Assembly (NCBI GenBank): GCA_937910255.1
Contig: CALEOQ010000513.1
Location: 1 to 22,414, forward strand
Direction: 5' to 3'
DNA from: an uncultured Caulobacteraceae bacterium
Lineage (GTDB): Bacteria; Pseudomonadota; Alphaproteobacteria; Caulobacterales; Caulobacteraceae
Length of the DNA: 22,414 nucleotides
In this document: positions 7,105 to 14,194 of the stretch, piece by piece
Position numbering within the stretch: position 1 is the first letter of the stretch
How the letters are laid out: each line of letters starts with the position of its first letter
Position numbers and translations under genes: made by a program
Notes under the pieces: generated by a model
Told to the model about the DNA's origin: nothing
What the model saw: only the letters and a program-made list of their open reading frames with translations
Databases searched by the model: none

Positions 7105-7500
7105 ATGGTGAACGACCCCATCGGCGATCTGATCGCCCGCATCAAGAACGCCGCCATGCGTGGCCGCAGCAAGGTCTCCACGCCGGCCTCGAAGATGCGC
7201 GCGCGCGTCCTCGACGTGCTGGCCGAGGAAGGCTACATCCGCGGCTACCAGCTGGTGCAGAAGCCAGGCGCCTTCCCGGAGTTCGAGATCGAACTCAAGT
7301 ACTTCGACGGCGCGCCGGTGATCGTTGAGATCCGTCGCGTGTCCAAGCCGGGCCGCCGCGTCTATTCGTCGATCAAGGACCTGAAGCCGATCAAGAACGG
7401 CCTCGGGATCTCGATCCTGTCGACGCCCAAGGGCGTCATGTCCGACACCGCCGCCCGCGACGCCAATGTGGGTGGTGAAGTGCTCTGCAGGGTCTACTGA
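7105..7500 (+). CDS. rpsH: 30S ribosomal protein S8
   Basis: This 131-residue protein is S8, a central 16S rRNA-binding protein. In E. coli it also represses the spc operon by binding mRNA. It begins MVNDPIGDLIARIKNAA and has the conserved RVYSSIKDLKPIKNGLGISILSTPKGVMSD region (landmark) and a GGEVLCRVY C-terminus. AGGAGGG just upstream of the ATG is a good ribosome-binding site. The E. coli S8 target lies at the rplX-rplE junction; I did not find a clear copy here and make no claim of autoregulation. Confidence 0.97.
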   Translation: MVNDPIGDLIARIKNAAMRGRSKVSTPASKMRARVLDVLAEEGYIRGYQLVQKPGAFPEFEIELKYFDGAPVIVEIRRVSKPGRRVYSSIKDLKPIKNGLGISILSTPKGVMSDTAARDANVGGEVLCRVY

Positions 7501-7501
7501 T

Positions 7502-8035
7502 ATGTCGCGTATCGGAAAGAAGACGGTTCCCGTCCCGAACGGCGTGCAGGTGACGATCGCCGGTCAGACGGTCAAGGTGAAGGGCCCCAAGGGGGAGCTT
7601 TCCTGGACGGTCGCCGAAGAGATCGAAATCCGCCAGGAGGGCGGCGAACTGGTGCTCGCCAAGAAGGTGGAGACCACTCGCGCCCAATCCATGTGGGGTC
7701 TGTCCCGCACCCTGGTGGACAATATGGTCACCGGCGTCACCGAAGGCTATGAGCGCACGCTCGAGCTGGTCGGGGTGGGCTATCGCGCCGCGATGAAGGG
7801 CCAGATGCTGTCCATGCAGCTGGGCTTCAGCCACGACGTGGAAATCGAGGCTCCGGCCGGCGTTACGTTCGCCACGCCGAAGCAGACCGAAGTGAAGATC
7901 AGCGGCATCGACAAGCAGCTGGTCGGCGAGACCGCCGCCCGTATTCGCCGTATCCGTCCGCCGGAGCCCTACAAGGGCAAGGGTGTCCGCTACGCCGGCG
8001 AAAAGGTCCGGCGCAAGGAAGGCAAGAAGAAGTAA
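7502..8035 (+). CDS. rplF: 50S ribosomal protein L6
   Basis: The 177-residue L6 starts MSRIGKKTVPVPNGVQV. It carries two related alpha/beta domains and the C-terminal RIRRIRPPEPYKGKGVRYAGE signature. L6 lies near the sarcin-ricin loop and the factor-binding site. The open frame extends to 7466 inside rpsH, but the ATG at 7502, one base after the rpsH stop, gives the family start. The product ends in a lysine-rich tail (RRKEGKKK). Confidence 0.97.
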   Translation: MSRIGKKTVPVPNGVQVTIAGQTVKVKGPKGELSWTVAEEIEIRQEGGELVLAKKVETTRAQSMWGLSRTLVDNMVTGVTEGYERTLELVGVGYRAAMKGQMLSMQLGFSHDVEIEAPAGVTFATPKQTEVKISGIDKQLVGETAARIRRIRPPEPYKGKGVRYAGEKVRRKEGKKK

Positions 8036-8038
8036 GCC

Positions 8039-8395
8039 ATGGCGCTCTCTCCTCGTGACACCTCCAAGCGCCGCGCCGAGCGGAATCGCCGGCGCCTCCG
8101 CGCTCTCTCCAACGGTCGGCCGCGTCTGTCGGTCTTCCGTTCGGACAAGAACATCTATGCCCAGGTCATCGACGATGAACGCGGCGTGACCCTGGCTGCG
8201 GCCTCGTCGCTGGAAGGCGACAAGCCGGCCAAGGGCTCCGACAAGGACGCCGCCGCTCGCGTCGGCGCCCTGGTCGCCCAGCGCGCCATCGAAAAGGGCG
8301 TCAAGGACGTCGTCTTCGATCGTGGCGGCTACATTTTTCACGGCCGGATCAAGGCGCTGGCCGATGCCGCGCGTGAAGCCGGCTTGAACTTCTAG
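8039..8395 (+). CDS. rplR: 50S ribosomal protein L18
   Basis: The 118-residue product is L18, which binds 5S rRNA together with L5 in the central protuberance. It has the basic N-terminus SKRRAERNRRRLRALS, the RPRLSVFRSDKNIYAQVIDD strand region, and the C-terminal VVFDRGGYIFHGRIKALADAAREAGL signature (landmarks only). It begins three bases after rplF. Ten bases with GGGGTAAGCGA follow before rpsE. Confidence 0.97.
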   Translation: MALSPRDTSKRRAERNRRRLRALSNGRPRLSVFRSDKNIYAQVIDDERGVTLAAASSLEGDKPAKGSDKDAAARVGALVAQRAIEKGVKDVVFDRGGYIFHGRIKALADAAREAGLNF

Positions 8396-8405
8396 GGGTA
8401 AGCGA

Positions 8406-9017
8406 ATGGCTCGTGGAAACGAACGCGGCGGCGGTGATCGCCGGGACCGCAATCGCGGTAACCCCGCGGACGACCGCGCCGACAGCGACATCGTCGAAAA
8501 GCTGGTGCACATCAACCGCGTCGCGGCGACCGTTAAGGGGGGCCGTCGGTTCTCCTTCGCCGCCCTGATGGTGGTGGGCGATCAGAAGGGCCGGGTCGGC
8601 TTTGGTCATGGCAAGGCGCGTGAAGTGCCGGAAGCCATCCGCAAGGCCACCGAAGAGGCCAAGAAGTCGATGATCCGCGTGCCGCTGCGCGAAAGCCGCA
8701 CCCTGCACCATGACGGCAATGGCCGTTGGGGCGCAGGCAAGGTCATGGTCCGCGCGGCGCCTCCCGGCACCGGCGTGATCGCCGGCGGCCCGATGCGCGC
8801 GGTTCTGGAAACCCTGGGCGTCCAGGACGTGGTCGGCAAGTCGGTCGGTTCGTCCAACCCCTACAACATGGTGCGCGCCACCTTCGAGGCCCTCAAGGCC
8901 CAGGCGTCTCCGCGCCAGGTCGCCGCCAAGCGCGGCAAGAAGGTCAGCGACGTGATCGGCCGCCGTTCCGACGGCGCCTCGGCCGAGAGCACCGTCGCCG
9001 CCGACGTCGAAGGATAA
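8406..9017 (+). CDS. rpsE: 30S ribosomal protein S5
   Basis: The product has 203 residues against 167 in E. coli. The N-terminal double-stranded RNA-binding-like domain holds VHINRVAATVKGGRRFSF and GRVGFGHGKAREVPEAIRKA. The C-terminal domain follows with GPMRAVLETLGVQDVVGKSVGSSNPYN (landmark). S5 guards the mRNA entry channel and affects fidelity; its loop is the site of spectinomycin resistance in other bacteria. The extra length is an N-terminal arm of about 30 Arg/Asn/Asp-rich residues and a longer C-terminus. Confidence 0.97.
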   Translation: MARGNERGGGDRRDRNRGNPADDRADSDIVEKLVHINRVAATVKGGRRFSFAALMVVGDQKGRVGFGHGKAREVPEAIRKATEEAKKSMIRVPLRESRTLHHDGNGRWGAGKVMVRAAPPGTGVIAGGPMRAVLETLGVQDVVGKSVGSSNPYNMVRATFEALKAQASPRQVAAKRGKKVSDVIGRRSDGASAESTVAADVEG

Positions 9018-9022
9018 GCGAC

Positions 9023-9202
9023 ATGGCCAGCATCACTGTTCGTCAGACCGCAAGCCCGATCCGCCGGGCCAAGGACCAGCGCGCCACCCTGGTGGGCCTG
9101 GGCCTGAACCGCGTGGGCCGGACCGCCACCCTGGACGACACCCCGTCGATCCGGGGCATGATCCGCAAGGTTCAGCACATGGTTGAGGTGGTGGAGGGCT
9201 AG
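9023..9202 (+). CDS. rpmD: 50S ribosomal protein L30
   Basis: The 59-residue protein matches L30. It begins MASITVRQTASPIRRAKDQ, with the conserved TLVGLGLNRVGRTATLDDTPSIRGM core and a MVEVVEG end. It is a small beta-alpha-beta protein on the solvent side of the large subunit. The frame is open far upstream inside rpsE, but the ATG at 9023 gives the normal family length. Unlike its neighbours it is followed by an intrinsic terminator rather than directly by rplO. Confidence 0.95.
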   Translation: MASITVRQTASPIRRAKDQRATLVGLGLNRVGRTATLDDTPSIRGMIRKVQHMVEVVEG

Positions 9203-9220
9203 GCCTTCCACCCCGATCCT

Positions 9221-9247
9221 GACCCCGCCTGGCGGGGTCTTCTTTTT
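9221..9247 (+). terminator. Intrinsic terminator between rpmD and rplO
   Basis: Bases 9221-9228 (GACCCCGC) pair perfectly with 9232-9239 (GCGGGGTC) across a CTG loop. TTCTTTTT follows directly at 9240-9247. This is a compact GC-rich stem with a proper T tract, in the middle of an operon otherwise packed without gaps. It could set a lower level of readthrough into rplO-secY-adk. Confidence 0.8.
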
Positions 9248-9300
9248 CAAGCCGAGTCGGGGCCAAGGCCTCGGCGACAGATCTCGCTGGAGAGGCGCAC

Positions 9301-9786
9301 ATGACCAAGCTTAATGAACTTTCCCCCCGCGAAGGCTCCGTAAAGAGCCGTATGCGCGTGGGTCGCGGCCCGGGTTCGGGCAAGGGCAAGACCGGCGGCC
9401 GCGGCGTCAAGGGCCAGAAGTCCCGGACCGGCGTCTCCATCGCCGGCTTCGAAGGCGGCCAGATGCCGCTGCACATGCGCATGCCCAAGCGCGGCTTCAA
9501 TGTTCATCGCGCGAAGGACTTCGCCGAGGTGAACCTGTGGCGCCTGGAGCAGGCCATCGCGGCCGGCAAGCTGGACGCCAAGTCCGCCATCGACGCCAAG
9601 GCCCTGGTGGCCGCCGGCGTCCTGCGTCGTGAGAAGGACGGTGTCCGTCTGCTCGGCAAGGGCGAGATCAAGTCCAAGATCGACATCACCGTCTATTCCG
9701 CCTCCGCCTCGGCCATCGCCGCGGTGGAAAAGGCGGGCGGCAAGGTGACCACCACGCGTCCGCAGGCCGAAGCCGCCGAAGGCTAA
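9301..9786 (+). CDS. rplO: 50S ribosomal protein L15
   Basis: The 161-residue L15 (E. coli 144) begins MTKLNELSPREGSVKSRMRVGRG and continues with the glycine/lysine-rich GSGKGKTGGRGVKGQKSR arm that threads into 23S rRNA. GFEGGQMPLHMRMPKRGF is also diagnostic. L15 is a late assembly protein of the large subunit. GGAGAGG ends about six bases before the ATG and serves as its ribosome-binding site. A terminator lies 54 bases upstream of the start, and I see no strong promoter between them. Confidence 0.96.
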   Translation: MTKLNELSPREGSVKSRMRVGRGPGSGKGKTGGRGVKGQKSRTGVSIAGFEGGQMPLHMRMPKRGFNVHRAKDFAEVNLWRLEQAIAAGKLDAKSAIDAKALVAAGVLRREKDGVRLLGKGEIKSKIDITVYSASASAIAAVEKAGGKVTTTRPQAEAAEG

Positions 9787-9951
9787 GGCCTACGGGCGTC
9801 CAGGGCGCCCTTGTCCTGGCCCGCCATCGTCGTCATCTGTGTGGCGACGACCGGCCGGGCAGGGCGCTTTCATCGCATCTCCGGCCTTGGTCGGATGACA
9901 TGCGCCCGGGCCTCCCCTATGTGTGACCGGTTCTTAGACGCGGGGATCTAA

Positions 9952-11304
9952 ATGGCTTCGGCCGCCGAACAACTCGCAGCCAATATGAACTTCGGCGCCT
10001 TCCAGAAGGCGACGGAGCTGCACAAGCGGATCGGGTTCACCCTTCTGGCGATGATCGTCTATCGCCTGGGGACCTATATCCCGATCCCGGGTATCGACCC
10101 GATCGCCTTCGCCCAGGCCTTCGAAGGCCAGGCCAGCGGCATTCTGGGCATGTTCAACATGTTCTCCGGCGGCGCCGTGGAACGTATGGCGATCTTCGCC
10201 CTGAACGTGATGCCCTACATCTCGGCCTCGATCATCGTTCAGCTGCTCGGCGCGGTCTATCCGCCCTGGGAGAAGCTGCGGAAAGAGGGCGGCGAGGCCG
10301 GGCGTAAGACGCTCAACCAGTACACCCGCTATCTGACCGTCGTGCTGGCGGTCTTCCAGTCCTTCGGCATCGCGATGGGCCTCTCCGCCAGCCAGGGGCT
10401 GGTCCAGAACCCCGGACCCTTCTTCATCGTCTCCACCGTGGTCACCCTGACCGGCGGCACGCTCTTCCTGATGTGGCTGGGCGAACAGATCACCAGCCGC
10501 GGGGTCGGCAACGGCATCTCTCTGATCATCTTCGCCGGCATCGTCGCGGTCCTGCCGCGGGGCATCTGGCAGATGTTCTCCATGACCCGGACCGGGGCCC
10601 TGTCGGGCGTCGGCATGCTGCTGATCATGGCCATCGCCATCGCCGTCGTGATCGCCATCGTCTTCATGGAGCGCTCGCAGCGCCGCCTGCTGGTCCAGTA
10701 TCCCAAGCGCCAGCAGGGCAATCGCATGGTCGGCGGCGACACCTCCTTCCTGCCGTTGAAGATCAACACCGCCGGCGTCATCCCGCCAATCTTCGCCTCG
10801 AGCCTGCTGCTCCTGCCGACCACGGTGATGGGCTTCCTGGCGACCGCCGACCTGCCGCCCTGGGCGCAATGGCTGCCCGGCACGGTCGGCGCGCTGCAGC
10901 ACGGCCAGCCGCTGTTCATGCTGCTGTACGGCGCCCTGATCATCTTCTTCTGCTTCTTCTACACCTCGATCGTGTTCAATCCGGACGATACGGCGGAGAA
11001 CCTGCGCAAGTACGGGGGCTTCCTGCCGGGGATCCGGCCGGGCCGGCGCACGGCGGAGTATCTGGACTATGTCCTGACCCGCCTGACGGTGATCGGGGCG
11101 GCCTACATCACCATTGTCTGTCTGCTGCCCGAGGCGCTGATCGGGTTTTACAACGCGCCCTTCTATCTCGGGGGCACCTCGATCCTCATCGTGGTCACCG
11201 TCACCATGGACACCGTGACCCAGATCCAATCTCATTTGCTCGCCCACCAGTACGAAGGCCTCATCAAGAAGTCGAAGCTGCGGGGCGGCCGCGGGCGATC
11301 CTGA
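9952..11304 (+). CDS. secY: Protein translocase channel subunit SecY
   Basis: The 450-residue protein is SecY, the pore of the SecYEG complex in the inner membrane. It exports unfolded proteins with SecA and inserts membrane proteins with the ribosome. Ten hydrophobic segments are apparent. Diagnostic stretches include GTYIPIPGID near the start of the plug region, FNMFSGGAVERMAIFALNVMPYISASI (landmark), GNGISLIIFAGIVA, and the cytoplasmic loop GGFLPGIRPGRRTAEYL involved in SecA and ribosome contact. The ATG is preceded by GGGGA at a six-base spacing. The 165-base gap from rplO holds only weak inverted repeats and no clear promoter. rpmJ does not follow secY here. Confidence 0.97.
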   Translation: MASAAEQLAANMNFGAFQKATELHKRIGFTLLAMIVYRLGTYIPIPGIDPIAFAQAFEGQASGILGMFNMFSGGAVERMAIFALNVMPYISASIIVQLLGAVYPPWEKLRKEGGEAGRKTLNQYTRYLTVVLAVFQSFGIAMGLSASQGLVQNPGPFFIVSTVVTLTGGTLFLMWLGEQITSRGVGNGISLIIFAGIVAVLPRGIWQMFSMTRTGALSGVGMLLIMAIAIAVVIAIVFMERSQRRLLVQYPKRQQGNRMVGGDTSFLPLKINTAGVIPPIFASSLLLLPTTVMGFLATADLPPWAQWLPGTVGALQHGQPLFMLLYGALIIFFCFFYTSIVFNPDDTAENLRKYGGFLPGIRPGRRTAEYLDYVLTRLTVIGAAYITIVCLLPEALIGFYNAPFYLGGTSILIVVTVTMDTVTQIQSHLLAHQYEGLIKKSKLRGGRGRS

Positions 11305-11362
11305 ACGGGGATCGCTCGCTACACGTCGCGCCATTTCCGGCCGGCGGGGGAGGGTATTTGAA

Positions 11363-11935
11363 ATGAATTTGATTCTGTTCGGCCCGCCGGCGGCGGGGAA
11401 GGGGACGCAGGCCAAGCGTCTGGTGAATGAGAAGGGCATGGTCCAGCTCTCCACCGGCGACATGCTGCGCGCCGCCATCAGCTCGGGCTCAGAGCTCGGC
11501 AAGCGGGTCGAGGGGATCATGCAACGCGGTGAGCTGGTCTCGGACGAGATCGTCATCGCCCTGATCGAAGAACGCCTGCCTGAGGCCGAGAAGGCCGGCG
11601 GCGCCATCTTTGACGGCTTCCCGCGGACGCTCGCCCAGGCCCAGGCCCTGGACGCCATGCTCGAGGGACGGGGCGCCAAGATTGACCTGGTCATCCGACT
11701 CAAGGTTGACGACCAGGCTCTGATGGACCGGATAGCTGGCCGCTACGCCGAGACCGCCCGTCCCGACGACAATCCCGAAAGCTTCAAGGTTCGCCTTGGG
11801 GCCTATAACGACCAGACCGCCCCCCTGCTTCCCTACTACCAGGACCAGAACAAGCTGGTGGAAGTGGACGGCATGGGGTCGATCGAGTCGGTGGCCCAGG
11901 CCATCGACGGCGCCATGACGGCCCCGCGCCCCTAG
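11363..11935 (+). CDS. adk: Adenylate kinase, short-LID type
   Basis: The 190-residue enzyme interconverts ATP + AMP and 2 ADP in the cytoplasm. The P-loop GPPAAGKGTQ occupies residues 7-16, STGDMLR follows at about 30-36, and DGFPRT marks the AMP-binding side. The LID region (GRYAETARPDDNPESFKVRL) lacks the roughly 27-residue insertion and the zinc-binding cysteines of long forms, so this is the short class. A GGGGGAGGG stretch precedes the ATG by about nine bases. Its position between secY and rpsM is common in alphaproteobacteria. Confidence 0.97.
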   Translation: MNLILFGPPAAGKGTQAKRLVNEKGMVQLSTGDMLRAAISSGSELGKRVEGIMQRGELVSDEIVIALIEERLPEAEKAGGAIFDGFPRTLAQAQALDAMLEGRGAKIDLVIRLKVDDQALMDRIAGRYAETARPDDNPESFKVRLGAYNDQTAPLLPYYQDQNKLVEVDGMGSIESVAQAIDGAMTAPRP

Positions 11936-12027
11936 CGCGAGGCCCAAGACGCCACCCGAAGACGCCGGAAACTCCCGGAGTCTTCACCTTCGCCCACCGG
12001 AATGACCAGAAATGTGTCGTTCCGCCA

Positions 12028-12055
12028 TTGACGGAAACGCAACGATCCATATAAC
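12028..12055 (+). promoter_or_regulatory. Housekeeping promoter of the alpha operon (rpsM)
   Basis: A -35 element TTGACG (12028-12033, TTGACGG with the next base) and a -10 element TATAAC (12050-12055) are 16 bases apart. Written in the Caulobacter housekeeping style that I recall (TTGACGS, 10-14 bases, GCTANAWC), this is TTGACGG, 13 bases, CATATAAC. The -35 matches exactly and most of the -10 matches. Transcription would start near 12062, leaving a leader of about 86 bases. This is the clearest promoter in the window. Confidence 0.75.
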
Positions 12056-12074
12056 GGGGCGCTTCCGCGAAAGG

Positions 12075-12119
12075 GCGCGAAGGACGTGCGGCTCCTATTG
12101 AGCCGGGCGCCGTTCGCGC
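12075..12119 (+). promoter_or_regulatory. Structured leader upstream of rpsM
   Basis: An outer stem pairs 12075-12081 (GCGCGAA) with 12113-12119 (TTCGCGC). An inner stem pairs 12090-12094 (GGCTC) with 12100-12104 (GAGCC) around a CTATT loop. The structure fills most of the predicted 5' leader and ends 28 bases before the GTG start. Such leaders can bind a ribosomal protein for feedback, but no ligand can be assigned from the sequence. Confidence 0.4.
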
Positions 12120-12147
12120 ATCTCTGCGTGACCAGGAGATTACCCCA

Positions 12148-12516
12148 GTGGCCCGCATCGCAGGCGTCAACATTCCTACGAACAAGCGCGTCGTGATCGC
12201 GCTGCAGTACATCCACGGCATCGGCCAGGCCAAGGCCGCCGAGATCGTTCAGAAGGTCGGACTCGAGCCCGCGCGGCGCGTGAACCAACTGTCGGACGCC
12301 GAGGTTCTGCAAATCCGTGAAGCCATCGACCGCGACTATATCGTCGAGGGCGACCTTCGTCGCGAGACGGCGGTCAGCATCAAGCGTCTGATGGACCTGG
12401 CCTGCTATCGCGGCCTGCGCCACCGTAAGGGGCTGCCGGTCCGTGGTCAGCGGACCCACACCAATGCGCGCACCCGCAAGGGCCCCGCCAAGCCGATCGC
12501 CGGCAAGAAGAAGTAA
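12148..12516 (+). CDS. rpsM: 30S ribosomal protein S13
   Basis: The 122-residue S13 begins at a GTG and reads MARIAGVNIPTNKRVVIALQYIHGIGQAKA, with the helix-hairpin-helix RNA-binding region there. The C-terminal RGLRHRKGLPVRGQRTHTNARTRKGP tail (landmark) reaches tRNA in the A and P sites. S13 forms intersubunit bridges with L5. AGGAG at 12134-12138, nine bases upstream, supports the GTG; no in-frame ATG gives the family N-terminus. It is the first gene of the alpha operon and has its own promoter. Confidence 0.96.
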   Translation: MARIAGVNIPTNKRVVIALQYIHGIGQAKAAEIVQKVGLEPARRVNQLSDAEVLQIREAIDRDYIVEGDLRRETAVSIKRLMDLACYRGLRHRKGLPVRGQRTHTNARTRKGPAKPIAGKKK

Positions 12517-12532
12517 TAAGAGAGCTTAGCCG

Positions 12533-12922
12533 ATGGCCAAAGAACCGGCGCGCGTCAAACGGCGTGAGCGCAAGAACATCACCTCCGGCGTGGCGCACGT
12601 GAACGCCTCGTTCAACAACACCATGATCACGATCACCGATGCGCAGGGGAACACCATCTCCTGGTCGTCGGCCGGGATGATGGGGTTCAAGGGTTCGCGT
12701 AAGTCGACCCCCTACGCCGCCCAGATGGCCGCCGAGGACGCTGGCCGCAAGGCCGCCGAGCACGGCGTCAAAACCCTGGAAGTGAACGTTTCGGGCCCCG
12801 GTTCGGGTCGTGAATCGGCGCTGCGGGCGCTGCAGTCTGTCGGCATGACCATCACCACCATTCGTGATGTGACGCCGATCCCGCACAACGGCTGCCGTCC
12901 GCCCAAGCGCCGGCGAGTCTAA
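12533..12922 (+). CDS. rpsK: 30S ribosomal protein S11
   Basis: The 129-residue product is S11. It has KNITSGVAHVNASFNNTMITITD near the N-terminus and ends with TPIPHNGCRPPKRRRV, one of the most conserved C-termini among ribosomal proteins. S11 forms the platform of the small subunit beside the E site and anti-Shine-Dalgarno region. It starts 16 bases after rpsM with GAGAG upstream. In enterobacteria rpsD would come next; here rpoA follows directly after a 75-base gap that holds a hairpin. Confidence 0.97.
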   Translation: MAKEPARVKRRERKNITSGVAHVNASFNNTMITITDAQGNTISWSSAGMMGFKGSRKSTPYAAQMAAEDAGRKAAEHGVKTLEVNVSGPGSGRESALRALQSVGMTITTIRDVTPIPHNGCRPPKRRRV

Positions 12923-12946
12923 GGACTGGCGTTTCGCATCCCCCAA

Positions 12947-12972
12947 CGCCGGCCCGCGTTTCGCGGCCGGCG
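12947..12972 (+). repeat. Strong hairpin between rpsK and rpoA
   Basis: CGCCGGCC (12947-12954) pairs with GGCCGGCG (12965-12972), and inside it GCG (12956-12958) pairs with CGC (12962-12964) around TTT, with one bulged C. This gives an 11-bp stem, ending 25 bases before the rpoA GTG. No T tract follows, so it is not a classical terminator. It may act in mRNA processing, stability or control of rpoA translation. Confidence 0.6.
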
Positions 12973-12997
12973 ATCCTGCGTTTAGGGACACCCATCC

Positions 12998-14014
12998 GTG
13001 ATCGAAAGAAACTGGAACGAGCTCATCCGTCCCGAAAAGCCGCAGATCGAGACCGGTTCCGACGCCAGCCGCAAGGCCCGCATCGTTGCTGAACCTCTCG
13101 AACGCGGCTTCGGTGTGACGCTGGGCAACAGCCTGCGGCGCGTGCTGCTCTCCTCGCTTCAGGGCGCGGCCGTGTCCGCCGTCCAGATCGACGGCGTGGT
13201 GCACGAGTTCTCTTCCCTCGAGGGCGTCCGCGAAGACGTCGTCGACATCGTCCTGAACATCAAGCAGCTGGCCGTGCGCATGCACGCCGAAGGCCCCAAG
13301 CGTATGACCCTGCGCGCCACGGGTCCGGGCGTGGTGACCGCGGGGCAGATCGAGACCCCCTCGGACATCGAGATTCTCAACCCCGACCACGTGCTCTGCA
13401 CCCTGGACGACGGCGCCAATGTGCGCATGGAGTTCACCGTCCAGACCGGCAAGGGCTATGTGCCCGCCGAGATGAACCGGCCGGAAGACGCCCCCATCGG
13501 CCTGATCGCCGTGGACGCCCTCTATTCGCCGGTCAAGCGCGTCGCCTACCGTGTCGAGCCCACCCGTCAGGGCCAGAGCCTCGACTATGACAAGCTGATC
13601 ATGGAAGTGGAGACCAACGGCGCGGTCAGCCCGGTGGACGCCGTGGCCTACGCCGCGCGCATCCTCCAGGACCAGCTGCAGATCTTCATCACCTTCGAAG
13701 AGCCGAAGAAGAAGGTCGAAGGCGAGGCCAAGCCCGAGCTGCCGTTCAACCCGGCCCTGCTCAAGAAGGTCGACGAACTGGAGCTGTCGGTCCGTTCGGC
13801 CAACTGCCTGAAGAACGACAACATCGTCTATATCGGCGATCTGATTCAGAAGACCGAAGCCGAGATGCTGCGGACGCCGAACTTCGGCCGCAAGTCGCTG
13901 AACGAGATCAAGGAAGTCCTCGCCGGCATGGGCCTGCACCTGGGCATGGATGTGCCCAACTGGCCGCCGGAAAATATCGAAGACCTCGCCAAGAAGTTCG
14001 AAGACCAGATGTAG
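12998..14014 (+). CDS. rpoA: DNA-directed RNA polymerase alpha subunit
   Basis: The 338-residue protein is the alpha subunit, which dimerises to nucleate core polymerase and contacts promoter UP elements and activators. The N-terminal domain has EPLERGFGVTLGNSLRRVLLSSLQG (landmark) with the core-assembly residues. A linker near 235-250 is Lys/Glu-rich (EEPKKKVEGEAKPELPF). The C-terminal domain carries ELSVRSANCLKNDNI, whose arginine corresponds to the E. coli DNA-contact Arg265, and TPNFGRKSLNEIKEVL. The start is a GTG at 12998; no in-frame ATG fits the conserved MIERNWNEL N-terminus. The C-terminus PNWPPENIEDLAKKFEDQM is typical of Caulobacter-like proteins. Confidence 0.97.
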   Translation: MIERNWNELIRPEKPQIETGSDASRKARIVAEPLERGFGVTLGNSLRRVLLSSLQGAAVSAVQIDGVVHEFSSLEGVREDVVDIVLNIKQLAVRMHAEGPKRMTLRATGPGVVTAGQIETPSDIEILNPDHVLCTLDDGANVRMEFTVQTGKGYVPAEMNRPEDAPIGLIAVDALYSPVKRVAYRVEPTRQGQSLDYDKLIMEVETNGAVSPVDAVAYAARILQDQLQIFITFEEPKKKVEGEAKPELPFNPALLKKVDELELSVRSANCLKNDNIVYIGDLIQKTEAEMLRTPNFGRKSLNEIKEVLAGMGLHLGMDVPNWPPENIEDLAKKFEDQM

Positions 14015-14035
14015 GACGTTTCTGCGCTGGCTTCG

Positions 14036-14051
14036 GGCCGCTTCGGCGGCC
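14036..14051 (+). repeat. UUCG-tetraloop hairpin in the rpoA-rplQ gap
   Basis: GGCCGC (14036-14041) and GCGGCC (14046-14051) form a perfect 6-bp stem closed by TTCG, an unusually stable RNA tetraloop. It sits 21 bases after the rpoA stop within a 180-base gap that has no open gene. No T tract follows, so termination is unlikely by itself; it may mark a processing or 3'-end protection site. Confidence 0.45.
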
Positions 14052-14194
14052 GGGCCCCGCGAAGCCGCGACAGCGGTGGAGGGCCTCGGCGCTTCGCTAT
14101 GACCCAGGCGGGAGCAGGCTGGGATTGATCAGACGAGGCGTCGCCCCAGACGGGCGAACCGCCAGGCGGGCCAGAGCGCCCAGGAGACAGAGAT

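Noticed and set aside
9794..9951. Terminator or promoter in the rplO-secY gap
   Set aside because: A GGGCG/CGCCC pair has a seven-base loop and no T tract. The only TTGGTC and TATGTG hexamers are 25 bases apart, too far for a promoter.
9934..11703. A 589-codon open frame on the minus strand opposite secY and part of adk
   Set aside because: It is antisense to two certain genes. Its product is a His/Gln/Arg/Asp-rich low-complexity string typical of the reverse frame of GC-rich coding DNA, with no domain or start site.
12380..13939. A 519-codon minus-strand open frame opposite rpsK and rpoA
   Set aside because: It overlaps essential, well-identified genes throughout and shows no family features of its own.
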